From the NCBI RefSeq assembly GCF_041435435.1, contig NZ_CP108494.1, positions 7,846,501-7,910,500 of the forward strand: 64,000 nucleotides of DNA. Reading direction: 5' to 3'. Of the stretch, positions 17,137 to 25,520 are shown piece after piece (positions within the stretch are counted from its first letter, which is position 1; the number at the start of each line of letters is the position of its first letter). A program made the translations under genes and the position numbers. This stretch comes from Streptomyces sp. NBC_01241 (GTDB lineage: Bacteria > Actinomycetota > Actinomycetes > Streptomycetales > Streptomycetaceae). The notes beneath the pieces were generated by a model, which worked only from the letters and a program-made list of their open reading frames with translations, had not been told where the DNA came from and ran no database searches.

Positions 17137-17914
17137 GCCGTCGCAGCGTGCCGGAGCCGCAGACCTGTTGTGGGCGGCACAGCGGGACCGGGTACCGGTG
17201 GCCCCGCTCACCGAGACGTTCCCCGGTATCGATGTGGTCGATGCCTACGAGATCCAACTGGCGAACATCCGCAGGCAGTTGGCGACGGGGGTCACCGTGA
17301 GCGGCCACAAGGTGGGGCTCTCCTCGAAGGTCATGCAGCAGATGATGGGGGTCGACGAGCCGGACTACGGCCATCTGCTCTCGGACATGGTGCTGTCGGA
17401 AGAGACCCCCGTCGACACCGGCCGTTACTGCTTCCCCCGGATCGAGGTCGAGATCGGCTACGTACTCGGCGAGAGCCTCCCCGGAGAGGGGTGCACGGGC
17501 GAGGACGTCCTCGCCGCGACGGAGTACGTCGTCGCGAGCATCGAACTCATCGACAGCCGCATCCAGGACTGGAAGATCGGACTCGCGGACACCATCGCCG
17601 ACAACGCCTCCTCGGCGGGAGTGGTCCTGGGGGCCGCCCGGGTCGCCCCGCGCGACCTGGACCTCACCGACATCGGCGCCGTGCTGTACCGGGGCGGCGA
17701 GGAGATCGCGCGCGGCAACACCAGTGCGGTGCTCGGGGATCCGACGGAGGCCGTCGCCTGGCTGGCCCGCAAGGTGGCGTCGTTCGGCGTCCGGCTGGAG
17801 GCCGGTCACATCGTGCTGCCCGGCTCCTGCACCCGGGCGGTCGACGTGCGGCCCGGAGACGACTTCCGTGCCGAGTTCGCCGGGCTGGGCCCGGTGTCGG
17901 TCCGCTTCGCATAG
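17129..17914 (+). CDS. hsaE: 2-hydroxyhexa-2,4-dienoate hydratase HsaE
   Basis: A 261-residue protein of the fumarylacetoacetate-hydrolase-like 2-keto-4-pentenoate hydratase family. The metal-binding acids are in FPRIEVEIGYVLGE (E-x-E) and the ASIELIDSR segment. Length and family match HsaE (Rv3536c), which hydrates the dienoate released after ring A/B cleavage, before the HsaF aldolase and HsaG dehydrogenase. No hsaF or hsaG is in the window, so that pathway arm must lie elsewhere. GGAGGAGG just upstream of the ATG is a strong ribosome site. Confidence 0.88.
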   Translation: MLEPSQRAGAADLLWAAQRDRVPVAPLTETFPGIDVVDAYEIQLANIRRQLATGVTVSGHKVGLSSKVMQQMMGVDEPDYGHLLSDMVLSEETPVDTGRYCFPRIEVEIGYVLGESLPGEGCTGEDVLAATEYVVASIELIDSRIQDWKIGLADTIADNASSAGVVLGAARVAPRDLDLTDIGAVLYRGGEEIARGNTSAVLGDPTEAVAWLARKVASFGVRLEAGHIVLPGSCTRAVDVRPGDDFRAEFAGLGPVSVRFA

Positions 17915-17928
17915 CGACGGGGCCCGCA

Positions 17929-17977
17929 CCGCTCAGCGGGACACCCCATCGGGCGGAACTAGAATTCATACTAGTTT
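17929..17977 (+). promoter_or_regulatory. hsd4A promoter: shared dyad motif plus KstR-like operator
   Basis: CCGCTCAGCGGGAC (17929-17942) is followed after 29 bases by TAGTTT (17972-17977). The segment TAGAATTCATACTA (17960-17973) resembles the KstR consensus TAGAACACGTTCTA (10 of 14) and sits in a larger inverted repeat AACTAG-N8-CTAGTT (17957-17976). It abuts the -10 box exactly as at the fadA5 promoter, with which it shares the string AACTAGAATTC. Confidence 0.7.
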
Positions 17978-18019
17978 CGGACTCTCGGAACGCATGTCGC
18001 ACGAGAGGAATGAGGCAGC

Positions 18020-18955
18020 ATGAGCTCGACGAACAGCCTGGTGGGGCGTACCGCCGTCGTCACCGGCGCCGGTGCCGGCCTCGGCCGGAGCGAGGCGCTG
18101 GCGCTCGCGGCCCGGGGCGCCAACGTGGTGGTGAACGACGTGGGGCCGGCCGCCGAGGAGGTCGTCGCGGAGATCAAGGCCCTGGGCCGCGAGGCCGTCG
18201 CGGTGACCGGCGACGTCGGCGAGTGGTCCATGGGCGACCGGCTGGTGCGGGCCGCGGTGGAGACCTTCGGCAGCCTGGACATCCTCGTCAACAACGCGGG
18301 TGTGCTGCGCGACAAGATGCTCTTCAACCTCACCGAGTCCGACTGGGACGACGTCATCCGCGTCCACCTCAAGGGGCACGCCGCCGTCTCGCGCGCGGCG
18401 GCGGCGCACTGGCGGGCGGCTGCCAAGGCGGTCGGCGGCCCCGTCTACGGGCGGGTGGTCAACACCTCCTCCGAGGCCTTCCTCTTCGGGGCCCCGGGCC
18501 AGCCGAACTACTCCGCGGCCAAGGCCGGCATCACCGCGCTGACCCTGGCCACCGCCCAAGGGCTGTCCCGTTACGGCGTGCGCGCCAACGCGATCTGCCC
18601 GCGGGCCCGCACCGGCATGACGGAGGCGGTCTTCGGCGCCGGGGCGAACGCCGACGACGGACTGGACATCCTCGCCCCCGAGCGGGTCGGGACGTTCGTG
18701 AGCTATCTGGCCTCACCCGCCGCGGAAGAGATCAACGGCCAGGTGTTCGTCGTCTACGGCGACATGGTGGCTCTCATGGCGGCCCCCACCGTGGAACGGA
18801 AGTTCACCGCGGCCGACGGGACCTTCACCCCGGAGGAGCTCGACTCCCAGCTGACGCCCTACTTCAGCGGGCGCAACCCGTACCACAACTACGCGGCCTT
18901 CAGCGTCGCCGAACTCGACACCACCGGGGTCGAGAACGTGGCAGCCGCGAACTGA
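18020..18955 (+). CDS. hsd4A: Steroid side-chain hydroxyacyl-CoA dehydrogenase Hsd4A
   Basis: A 311-residue SDR of the multifunctional-enzyme type-2 family: TGAGAGLGRS, VVNDVG, NNAGVLRDKML, active-site YSAAK and the long C-terminal tail seen in Hsd4A (Rv3502c, about 317 residues). Hsd4A oxidises 22-hydroxy steroid-CoA esters and can act as a 17-beta-HSD. It is a single-gene transcription unit with its own promoter and KstR-like operator, ending in a strong bidirectional terminator. An AGAGGAA ribosome site precedes the ATG. Confidence 0.87.
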   Translation: MSSTNSLVGRTAVVTGAGAGLGRSEALALAARGANVVVNDVGPAAEEVVAEIKALGREAVAVTGDVGEWSMGDRLVRAAVETFGSLDILVNNAGVLRDKMLFNLTESDWDDVIRVHLKGHAAVSRAAAAHWRAAAKAVGGPVYGRVVNTSSEAFLFGAPGQPNYSAAKAGITALTLATAQGLSRYGVRANAICPRARTGMTEAVFGAGANADDGLDILAPERVGTFVSYLASPAAEEINGQVFVVYGDMVALMAAPTVERKFTAADGTFTPEELDSQLTPYFSGRNPYHNYAAFSVAELDTTGVENVAAAN

Positions 18956-18963
18956 CCCCTCGC

Positions 18964-19022
18964 GGGGCACACGAAGCGGGGGCCGTCTCCTTCCCGGAGA
19001 CAGCCCCCGCTTCGTGTGCCCC
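18964..19022. terminator. Bidirectional terminator between hsd4A and the TetR gene
   Basis: A 20-bp perfect stem (18964-18983 with 19003-19022) carries an inner 6-bp stem (18985-18990 with 18996-19001). It lies between convergent genes hsd4A and the KstR-like regulator. Confidence 0.9.
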
Positions 19023-19054
19023 GTACCAGCGCGCTCCGCCCGGACCGGTGCGGA

Positions 19055-19684
19055 TCAACCCGAGCGCGTCTCCAGGGGCGTGGGGCCGGGCGCGAGCAGC
19101 AGCTCGCACGCCATGCGCAGGTCGGACTCCGCGTCGGCGGCGGAGATCCGCCCGTTGAGCCGCGACTGCAGGACGCCGTACCAGAGCAGCGTCAGCAACC
19201 GGACGCGGGTGAGGTGCTGCTCCGCGGGGTGCTCCACACCCCAGGCTTTCAGCATGAGATCGCGGAAGCCGGTGTCGACGCGCGTCACGTCGGTGACGGT
19301 CGCGGCGCTCGCGGAGTTCGCCGACTGGATCATCGCGGTGGCGAGCGTCGGATGGCGCAGCAGGTTGTGCGTGGCGCTGGCCAGCGTCTCGAAGACGGCG
19401 TCCACCGCAGAGGTGTCGGCGCCGCGCTCGGGCAGCCGTGCGCCGAAGCCTTCGATCTGCTCGGCCATGACCGCGGTGAACAGGTGGGTCTTCGAAGGGA
19501 AGTAGCGGTAGAGCGTGCCGATCGCCACTCCGGCGGCCTTGGCCACCTCATGCATCTGCACCCGGTCCAGGTCCTGCTCGGCGGCGAGCTCCGCGGCCGC
19601 GCGGAGGATGCGCAGCTGACGCGCCCGCTGACCGGGAGAGCTGGGTTCGGCACCTGCCCTGGCCTCGGCGATTCTCGGCACCAT
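19055..19684 (-). CDS. TetR-family regulator, KstR-like
   Basis: A 209-residue TetR protein with an N-terminal helix-turn-helix reading VQMHEVAKAAGVAIGTLYRYFPSK, very close to that of KstR (Rv3574). The C-terminal ligand domain is typical but less conserved. KstR represses upper steroid-pathway genes and is released by a steroid-CoA ligand; the KstR-like operators at fadA5 and hsd4A are natural targets. An open frame continues upstream, but the -10 box at 19721-19726 places transcription start near 19713, so the ATG at 19684 (or GTG at 19681) is preferred over 19831. Its promoter carries the shared dyad motif. Confidence 0.82.
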   Translation of the reverse strand: MVPRIAEARAGAEPSSPGQRARQLRILRAAAELAAEQDLDRVQMHEVAKAAGVAIGTLYRYFPSKTHLFTAVMAEQIEGFGARLPERGADTSAVDAVFETLASATHNLLRHPTLATAMIQSANSASAATVTDVTRVDTGFRDLMLKAWGVEHPAEQHLTRVRLLTLLWYGVLQSRLNGRISAADAESDLRMACELLLAPGPTPLETRSG

Positions 19685-19720
19685 TCCCCCAAACCCGGCC
19701 GGATACAAGAACGACAGCCG

Positions 19721-19775
19721 AGGATACGCGGCAAGGCGCCGGGACGGGCGGACCGGCATCCCACTCAGTGCGACC
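19721..19775 (-). promoter_or_regulatory. Promoter of the KstR-like gene with shared dyad motif
   Basis: On the minus strand GGTCGCACTGAGTGGGAT (19758-19775) is followed after 31 bases by TATCCT (19721-19726). It is a weaker match to the consensus and has the longest spacing of the set. Confidence 0.45.
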
Positions 19776-19888
19776 GGGCCCGCACCCGGTGGCGGCTTCC
19801 CCGGCGGAACCCGGTTCGTTTCCGTACGCAACGGCCTGCCCGAGCAGGGGAGCCGGTCCGTTCAGGCGTCCGGCCGGGCCCTTCTCCT

Positions 19889-19940
19889 CCCGGTGAACGG
19901 GACTGGGCGTACCCGCGACAACGGCACTTGTTCCTACGCT
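19889..19940 (+). promoter_or_regulatory. kstD promoter with shared dyad motif
   Basis: CCCGGTGAACGGGAC (19889-19903) is followed after 31 bases by TACGCT (19935-19940). The ATG of kstD at 19977 lies about 37 bases beyond the -10 box. Confidence 0.55.
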
Positions 19941-19976
19941 GACCGGCACATCGACGACCGGCCAGGAGGAAACCCC

Positions 19977-21554
19977 ATGTCCATTGCCACAAGCAGCCCG
20001 CCCCCAGCCGGAAGTTGGGACGCCGAGTGCGACGTCCTCGTGGTCGGTTCGGGAGGCGGCGGCTGTACCGGCGCCTACACGGCCGCAGCCCATGGACTGG
20101 ACACGATGCTCATCGAGAAGACGCCGCTCTTCGGCGGCACCACCGCCTACTCCGGCGCCTCCCTGTGGCTGCCGGGCAACCAGGCGCAGCAAAGGTCCGG
20201 ACTCGACGACAGCGCACAGCAGGCTCTCGGCTACCTGCGCGCCACAGTCGGCGAACGCACCAGGACGTCGCTGCAGGAGTCCTACGTCAACCACAGCGGG
20301 GACCTGGTCGCGTTCCTGGAGGAGAGCCGTCACCTGTGCTTTTGCTACGCGGCGTTCCCGGACTACTACGACGCTCCGGGAAGGTTCGACCGGGGACGCT
20401 CGATAGTGCCGGAGGAGATCGACGCCGCGGAACTCGGAGACCTGCTGGACCTCCTGCGCCCCTCCTGGGCGGCCGACCGCCTGGGCGCGGACCTGCCCCG
20501 GACCCGCCTGGGGGGCGGACAGGCTCTGATCGGGCGCTTCCTGCTGGCCCTGCGGGAGACGTCCCGGGTGCGGCTGAGCCACAGCACCGCCCTGGACGGA
20601 CTGATCCAGGAGAACGGCCGGGTCGTCGGCGTCCACGCGCTGCGAGACGGCCGCCGGCTGCGTATCCGGGCCCGTGCGGGCGTCATCCTCGCCGCCGGCG
20701 GCTTCGAGGGCAGCGACGAACTGCGCCGGACGTATCAGGCCCCCCGGGACGCCCGATGGACCATGGGGCCGACGGGAGCCAACACCGGCGACGCGCTGCG
20801 GGCAGGTCTCTCGGCCGGCGCGGGCACCGACCTGCTGGGCGAATGCTGGTGGTGCCCCAGCGTGGCGCTGGACGAATCGACCGCGTCTTTCACCCTCGGT
20901 GCCAGGGGCGGCATCTTCGTCAACGCCCAAGGACGCCGGTTCGCCAACGAGTCCCTTCCCTACGACCGGATGGGCCGCGCCCTGCTCGCCCAGGAGGCCA
21001 CCGGCAACCCCCTGCCCTGCTACTGGATCTACGACGGCACGACCGAGGGCCTGCCGCCCGGTATCGTCAGCGCGAACCCCAAAGATGCCCAGCCGTACCT
21101 CGACAGCGGCGTGTGGAAGAGGGCCGACACCCTGGCCGGCCTCGCGGAGCGGATCGGCGTCCCGGCCGCGGAGCTCGCGGCAACGGTCGAGCGGTTCAAC
21201 GGCTTCGCGGCGGCCGGCGTGGACGAGGACTTCCACCGCGGGGAAGACCCCTACGACCGCTTCTTCGCTACGGGTGAGGGCCCGAACCCCAATCTTGTGC
21301 CGCTGGAGAAGGGGCCGTTCCACGCCGTTCCCGTCGTACTCGGCGACCTCGGTACCAAGGGCGGCCTGACCACCGACGACCAGGCCCGCGTGACGACACC
21401 CGACGGCGACGTCATCCCGGGCCTGTACGCGGCGGGCAACACCATGGCGTCCGTGAGCGGCCCGGTCTACCCGGGTCCGGGTGTGCCCATCGGCTCGGCG
21501 ATGGTCTTCGCCTACCTGGCGGCCATGGACATCGCCCGGCAGCAGACGGACTGA
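19977..21554 (+). CDS. kstD: 3-ketosteroid Delta1-dehydrogenase KstD
   Basis: A 525-residue flavoprotein. The N-terminal Rossmann motif VVGSGGGGCTGAYTAAAHG (about residues 21-39) with LIEK, the segment GTTAYSGASLWLPGN and the C-terminal PGLYAAGNTMASVSG then YPGPGVPIGSAMVFAYLAA are all KstD hallmarks. KstD introduces the C1-C2 double bond in ring A, which with KshA triggers ring B opening. A CAGGAGGA ribosome site precedes the ATG. It appears monocistronic with its own promoter. The subtype (KstD1/2/3) cannot be told from sequence here. Confidence 0.9.
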   Translation: MSIATSSPPPAGSWDAECDVLVVGSGGGGCTGAYTAAAHGLDTMLIEKTPLFGGTTAYSGASLWLPGNQAQQRSGLDDSAQQALGYLRATVGERTRTSLQESYVNHSGDLVAFLEESRHLCFCYAAFPDYYDAPGRFDRGRSIVPEEIDAAELGDLLDLLRPSWAADRLGADLPRTRLGGGQALIGRFLLALRETSRVRLSHSTALDGLIQENGRVVGVHALRDGRRLRIRARAGVILAAGGFEGSDELRRTYQAPRDARWTMGPTGANTGDALRAGLSAGAGTDLLGECWWCPSVALDESTASFTLGARGGIFVNAQGRRFANESLPYDRMGRALLAQEATGNPLPCYWIYDGTTEGLPPGIVSANPKDAQPYLDSGVWKRADTLAGLAERIGVPAAELAATVERFNGFAAAGVDEDFHRGEDPYDRFFATGEGPNPNLVPLEKGPFHAVPVVLGDLGTKGGLTTDDQARVTTPDGDVIPGLYAAGNTMASVSGPVYPGPGVPIGSAMVFAYLAAMDIARQQTD

Positions 21555-21612
21555 CCGGACCGCGGCACCGGCCCGCTGCCGGCCGCGAGCAGCCCCCACC
21601 CGAGGAAGATCC

Positions 21613-21661
21613 CGACCAGTGGGATCGTGACAGCCGCGCCCCCGGTGCCCCGGCCTATCGT
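21613..21661 (+). promoter_or_regulatory. Promoter of SDR-fadD3-hsaA operon with shared dyad motif
   Basis: CGACCAGTGGGAT (21613-21625) is followed after 30 bases by TATCGT (21656-21661), about 57 bases before the ATG at 21718. The left half of the dyad is poorly conserved. Confidence 0.5.
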
Positions 21662-21717
21662 CCCCGGCACACCGCGTTCCGAAGGACGGCCGTCGCGCCG
21701 GGGCAGGAAGGAAGCCG

Positions 21718-22509
21718 ATGATCGACAAGAGCGTGTACGGGCCGTGGGCGGTCGTCGCCGGAGGATCCGAAGGCGTGGGGGCCTCCTTCGCGCACCGGCT
21801 CGCCGACGCCGGAATCAACCTGGTCCTCGTCGCACGCAAGCCGGGACCGCTGCGGCAGACCGCCGACGAGGTCCGCGCGAAGGGCGTCGAGGTGCGCACC
21901 CTCGAACTCGACCTCCTCGACCCCGGCGCACTGGCGTCGATCCGCAAGGCGACCGATGACGTCGAGGTCGGGCTGCTGATCTTCAACGCGGGCGCCAACA
22001 GCTACGGCCACGAGTTCGTGAGCAGCGACCTCGACCGGGTCCAGGGCGTCATCGACCTCAACATCACCGCCCAGCTCGCCCTCTCGCACCACTTCGGCGC
22101 GAGCATGAAGGAGCGCGGCCGGGGCGGCATCATGCTGGTCGGCTCGCTCTCCGGCTACCTGGGCCAGGCACAGATCAGCATCTACTCCGCCGCCAAGGCG
22201 TTCAGCCGGGTCTTCGTCGAGGGGCTCTGGCTGGAGTTGGAGCCGTACGGCGTGCACGTCCTCGAACTGGTCCTCGGCGTGACCCGCACCCCCGCGATGG
22301 AGCGGGCCGGCCTGCGCATGGACCTGCCCGGACTGCGGGTGGCCGAGCCCGACGACGTCGCGGAGGAGGGCCTGGCCCATCTCGCCGACGGACCCGTGTG
22401 GGTCGCCGGAGGCAACCAGACGGCGGCCGAGAAGCGCAGCGGCTTCCCCCGCGCCGGACTCGTACGCGGCGCCCACGAGGCGTCCCGGCGCCTGCTCCCC
22501 GGCTCATGA
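21718..22509 (+). CDS. Short-chain dehydrogenase
   Basis: A 263-residue SDR with a modified glycine motif AGGSEGVGAS, the NAG motif as FNAGANSYG and active-site YSAAK. The C-terminus lacks the common D-GG ending and looks like the DltE/YbbO-type sub-branch. It is first in an operon with fadD3 and hsaA. A hydroxysteroid or carbonyl substrate is inferred from context only. A GGAAGG ribosome site lies just before the ATG. Its stop overlaps the fadD3 start by four bases. Confidence 0.82.
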   Translation: MIDKSVYGPWAVVAGGSEGVGASFAHRLADAGINLVLVARKPGPLRQTADEVRAKGVEVRTLELDLLDPGALASIRKATDDVEVGLLIFNAGANSYGHEFVSSDLDRVQGVIDLNITAQLALSHHFGASMKERGRGGIMLVGSLSGYLGQAQISIYSAAKAFSRVFVEGLWLELEPYGVHVLELVLGVTRTPAMERAGLRMDLPGLRVAEPDDVAEEGLAHLADGPVWVAGGNQTAAEKRSGFPRAGLVRGAHEASRRLLPGS

Positions 22510-24083
22510 GGGGCCCGCTGACGATTCCCGGCGCACTGGACCTCGCCGCGACCACCCATCCGTGGACGGAAGCGGTCGTGGACGACGAAGTGCGGCTGAC
22601 CTACGCGCAGCTGCGCCACGAGGCCCTTACGGTCACGAGGTCGCTGCTGGCGCTCGGCGTCCGGCGCGGCGACCGGATCGCCCTGTGGGCGCCCAACAGC
22701 CACCGCTGGGTGGTGACCGCCCTCGCCGCCGCAGGTGCCGGCGCGATCCTGGTTCCCGTCAACACGCGGTACAAGGGCGACGAGGCGCGCGGGGTGCTCG
22801 AAAAGAGCCGGACGCGGCTCCTGCTGGTCGAGAACGGCTTCCTGGGCAACGACTACCTGGCCATGCTCGGCACGGACGCCACCGGGGAGACACCGGTCCC
22901 GGGGCTGCCCGATCTCCTCGACGTGGTGACGCTCGGCGGCCCGGCGCATTCCGCCGCGCGGCCGTGGGAGGCGTTCGTGGAGCTCGGCAGCCGGGTCCCG
23001 GAGGACGAGGCGGTCGCGCAGTGGGCGTCCGTACGGCCCGACGACGTGTCGGATCTGCTGTTCACCTCCGGGACGACCGGCAGACCCAAGGGAGTGCTGA
23101 CGAGCCATCAGCAGAATCTCTCGACGTACCGGGCCTGGTGCGGCCGGACCGGCGTCACCGGCGACGACCGCTACCTGATCATCAATCCGCTGTTCCACTG
23201 CTTCGGCTACAAGGCAGGGGTCCTGGCCTGCCTGCTGCAGGGCGCGACGATGGTCCTGCAAGCCGTGTTCGACGTGACGAAGGCGATGACCGCCGTCGAG
23301 GCGGAGCGTGTCACCGTCCTGCCGGGCCCGCCCACGATCTACACCTCGATCCTGGACGCGCCGGATCGGACCCGGTACGACCTGACCTCCCTGCGCCTGG
23401 CCGTGACGGGCTCCGCCGTGGTGCCGATCGCCCTGGTGCAGCGGATGAGAGCCGAACTGTTTCCCGTCGTCCTCACCGCGTACGGACTGACCGAGTGCTG
23501 CGGCACCGTGACCGCGTGCGCCGTCGAGGACGACGACGAGACCGTGGCGCTGACTGCCGGCCGGCCGATCGACGGCGTGGAACTGGCCGTCGTCGACGGC
23601 GAAGGACGGACCGTGCCCGTGGGGCAGGACGGCGAGGTCCTGGTCCGCGGTTACAACGTCATGCTCGGCTACCTCGACGATCCGCGGGCGAGCGCCGGGA
23701 CCGTCGACGCTGACGGTTGGCTGGCCACCGGAGACGTGGGACGCGTCGACGAACGCGGCAACCTGACCATCACCGGCCGGTCGAAGGACATGTTCACCGT
23801 CGGAGGCTTCAACGTCTACCCGGCGGAGATCGAGCAGGTGCTCAGCCGGCACGACGCCGTCGCCGAGGCCGCGGTCGTCGGCGTCCCGGACGGCCGGCTG
23901 GGCGAGGTCGGACGGGCCTATGTGACCCTGCGGCCGGGTGCGGAGGCCGCAGCCGCCGAGCTGATCGGCTTCTGCCGCGACAGGCTGGCGAACTTCAAGG
24001 TCCCGCGCGAGGTCGTCGTGCTCCAGGAGTTCCCGCGCAACGCCTCCGGCAAGGTCCACAAGGCCGGGCTCCAGAGCACATGA
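22506..24083 (+). CDS. fadD3: HIP-CoA synthetase FadD3
   Basis: A 525-residue AMP-forming ligase: LLFTSGTTGRPKG P-loop, YLIINPLFHCFGYKAGVLAC, TVLPGPPTIY, LTAYGLTEC, GGFNVYPAEIEQVL and the C-terminal catalytic lysine in PRNASGKVHK. Many of these segments match FadD3 (Rv3561), which attaches CoA to HIP, the C/D-ring propionate left after rings A and B are degraded. In M. tuberculosis fadD3 belongs to the KstR2 regulon beside fadE31-33; here it is instead in an operon with hsaA and lacks a recognisable KstR2 site. The ATG overlaps the SDR stop. Confidence 0.9.
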   Translation: MRGPLTIPGALDLAATTHPWTEAVVDDEVRLTYAQLRHEALTVTRSLLALGVRRGDRIALWAPNSHRWVVTALAAAGAGAILVPVNTRYKGDEARGVLEKSRTRLLLVENGFLGNDYLAMLGTDATGETPVPGLPDLLDVVTLGGPAHSAARPWEAFVELGSRVPEDEAVAQWASVRPDDVSDLLFTSGTTGRPKGVLTSHQQNLSTYRAWCGRTGVTGDDRYLIINPLFHCFGYKAGVLACLLQGATMVLQAVFDVTKAMTAVEAERVTVLPGPPTIYTSILDAPDRTRYDLTSLRLAVTGSAVVPIALVQRMRAELFPVVLTAYGLTECCGTVTACAVEDDDETVALTAGRPIDGVELAVVDGEGRTVPVGQDGEVLVRGYNVMLGYLDDPRASAGTVDADGWLATGDVGRVDERGNLTITGRSKDMFTVGGFNVYPAEIEQVLSRHDAVAEAAVVGVPDGRLGEVGRAYVTLRPGAEAAAAELIGFCRDRLANFKVPREVVVLQEFPRNASGKVHKAGLQST

Positions 24084-24110
24084 CGACGCACGGACATGGA
24101 GGACTGCACG

Positions 24111-25277
24111 ATGGGCAACGAGGTTCTGGAGTCGGTACGCGCCCTGCTCCCCGCGATCGCGGAGCGGGCGCGGAACACCGACGAGTCGCGGCAGGTGCCT
24201 GAGAAGACGATCCGCGAACTCGTCGACGCCGGGGTCTTCCGGATGCTCCAGCCCCGGCGCTACGGCGGGCTGGAGGGCGACCCGGTGGACTTCTACGAGG
24301 TGGTCCGGGCGATCTCCGCCGTCTGCTGCTCGACCGGCTGGGTGGCCTCGGTTCTGGGCGTGCACCCCTGGCAGCTGGGGCTGTTCGACCGGCAGGCGCA
24401 GGACGAGGTGTGGGGCGAGGACCAGGACACCCTGGTCTCGTCGGCCTACGCCCCGGTGGGCAGGCTGACCCCCGTCGAGGGCGGCTACCGGCTCTCCGGC
24501 CGGTGGAGTTTCTCCTCCGGCTGCGGGCACGCCGCATGGGCGCTGCTGGGGGCCCTGGTCGTCGGGGCGCACGGCCGTCCCGTCGACTTCATGACGGTGC
24601 TGGTACCCCGCTGCGACTACCGGATCGAGGACGTCTGGGACGTGGTGGGACTGCGCGGCACCGCCAGCAACGACATCGTCGTCGAGCCGGTGTTCGTCCC
24701 GGCCCACCGGGTGATCCGCAACTACGAGCAGGCGCAGCTGAAGGGACCCGGCCAGAAGGTCAACCCCGGGCCCCTGTACCGGCTGCCGTTCGGGGCCGTC
24801 TTCACCAGCGCGATCACCGCTCCGGTCATCGGCGCCGTGGCGGGCGGCTACGACGCGTACATCTCCTCGATGAAGGAGCGGGTCCGGCTCAGCCTGGGCG
24901 GCGGCAGGTTCGTCGAGGACCCCTTCGCCCAGGTCGCGATCGCGCGGGCGGCCTCCGACCTCGACGCGACACTGCTGCAGATGGACCGCAACCTGCGCGA
25001 GCTGTCGGCCCTGGCGGAGGAGGGGCGCGAGATTCCCATGGAACTGCGCCTGCGCACGCGCCGGGACCAGGTGCGGGGCACCGAGCGGGCCGTCGCCGCG
25101 ATGGACCTGCTGTTCAAGACGGCGGGCGGCAACTCGCTGCGCCGGGGCAACCCCATCGAGCGCGCCTGGCGGGACGCCCACGCCGGCAGCGTGCACGTGG
25201 CCAACGACGTCGAACGGGCGCTGGCGATGTACGGCCGCGGCGCATTCGGGCTCACCGTCGAGGACAATCTGGTCTGA
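24111..25277 (+). CDS. hsaA: 3-HSA hydroxylase, oxygenase component HsaA
   Basis: A 388-residue flavin-dependent monooxygenase of the acyl-CoA-dehydrogenase fold (HpaH/HsaA group). Diagnostic segments are RMLQPRRYGGLEGDPVDFYE, GCSTGW-like CCSTGWVASVLGVHPWQL, WSFSSGCGHAAWALLGA and the C-terminal GGNSLRRGNPIERAWRDAHAG. HsaA with flavin reductase HsaB hydroxylates 3-HSA to a catechol before HsaC cleavage. hsaB, hsaC and hsaD are absent from the window. The ATG at 24111 is favoured over 24096 because GGAGG lies at 24099-24103, properly spaced for it. Confidence 0.92.
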   Translation: MGNEVLESVRALLPAIAERARNTDESRQVPEKTIRELVDAGVFRMLQPRRYGGLEGDPVDFYEVVRAISAVCCSTGWVASVLGVHPWQLGLFDRQAQDEVWGEDQDTLVSSAYAPVGRLTPVEGGYRLSGRWSFSSGCGHAAWALLGALVVGAHGRPVDFMTVLVPRCDYRIEDVWDVVGLRGTASNDIVVEPVFVPAHRVIRNYEQAQLKGPGQKVNPGPLYRLPFGAVFTSAITAPVIGAVAGGYDAYISSMKERVRLSLGGGRFVEDPFAQVAIARAASDLDATLLQMDRNLRELSALAEEGREIPMELRLRTRRDQVRGTERAVAAMDLLFKTAGGNSLRRGNPIERAWRDAHAGSVHVANDVERALAMYGRGAFGLTVEDNLV

Positions 25278-25280
25278 GCT

Positions 25281-25321
25281 GACGAGGGGCCGCTGCCGGA
25301 GTCCGGCAGTGGCCCCTCGTC
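25281..25321. terminator. Terminator after hsaA
   Basis: GACGAGGGGCCGCTGCCGGA (from 25281) pairs with the sequence up to 25321 with one mismatch, forming a stem of about 19 bp closed by a very short loop. It begins four bases after the hsaA stop. Confidence 0.85.
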
Positions 25322-25345
25322 GCGTCAGGACGCGATGGAAAGTCG

Positions 25346-25433
25346 CTCACGGCATACGGAAGGTCCGGTCACGGCATACGGAAGGTCCGGTCACGGCGTG
25401 ACGGAAATCGGGTCACGGCGGTTCGGAAATGAG
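25346..25433. repeat. Four 22-bp tandem repeats in an intergenic gap
   Basis: Units beginning TCACGGCATACGGAAGGTCCG at 25347 and 25369 are identical; units at 25391 and 25413 are diverged but keep TCACGGC and CGGAA. The array fills most of the gap between the hsaA terminator and the next hairpin. There are no spacers, so it is not CRISPR-like. Confidence 0.8.
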
Positions 25434-25490
25434 AAACGGCCGCGCGGCATCCGCGCGGCCGTTTCCGTGCGGGCCCCCTCGGGCCCGCAC
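25433..25490. terminator. Two consecutive hairpin terminators facing the 25521 gene
   Basis: A perfect 15-bp stem (25433-25447 with 25451-25465, loop CAT) is followed by a perfect 10-bp stem (25467-25476 with 25481-25490). They lie just beyond the stop of the minus-strand SDR and would end that operon. Confidence 0.85.
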
Positions 25491-25520
25491 ACAGACCTCA
25501 ACGGGCCCGTCCGCCCGGCC

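Noticed and set aside
25346..25433. CRISPR-like array
   Set aside because: Units are directly abutting with no spacers and are only four in number, so it is a simple tandem repeat.
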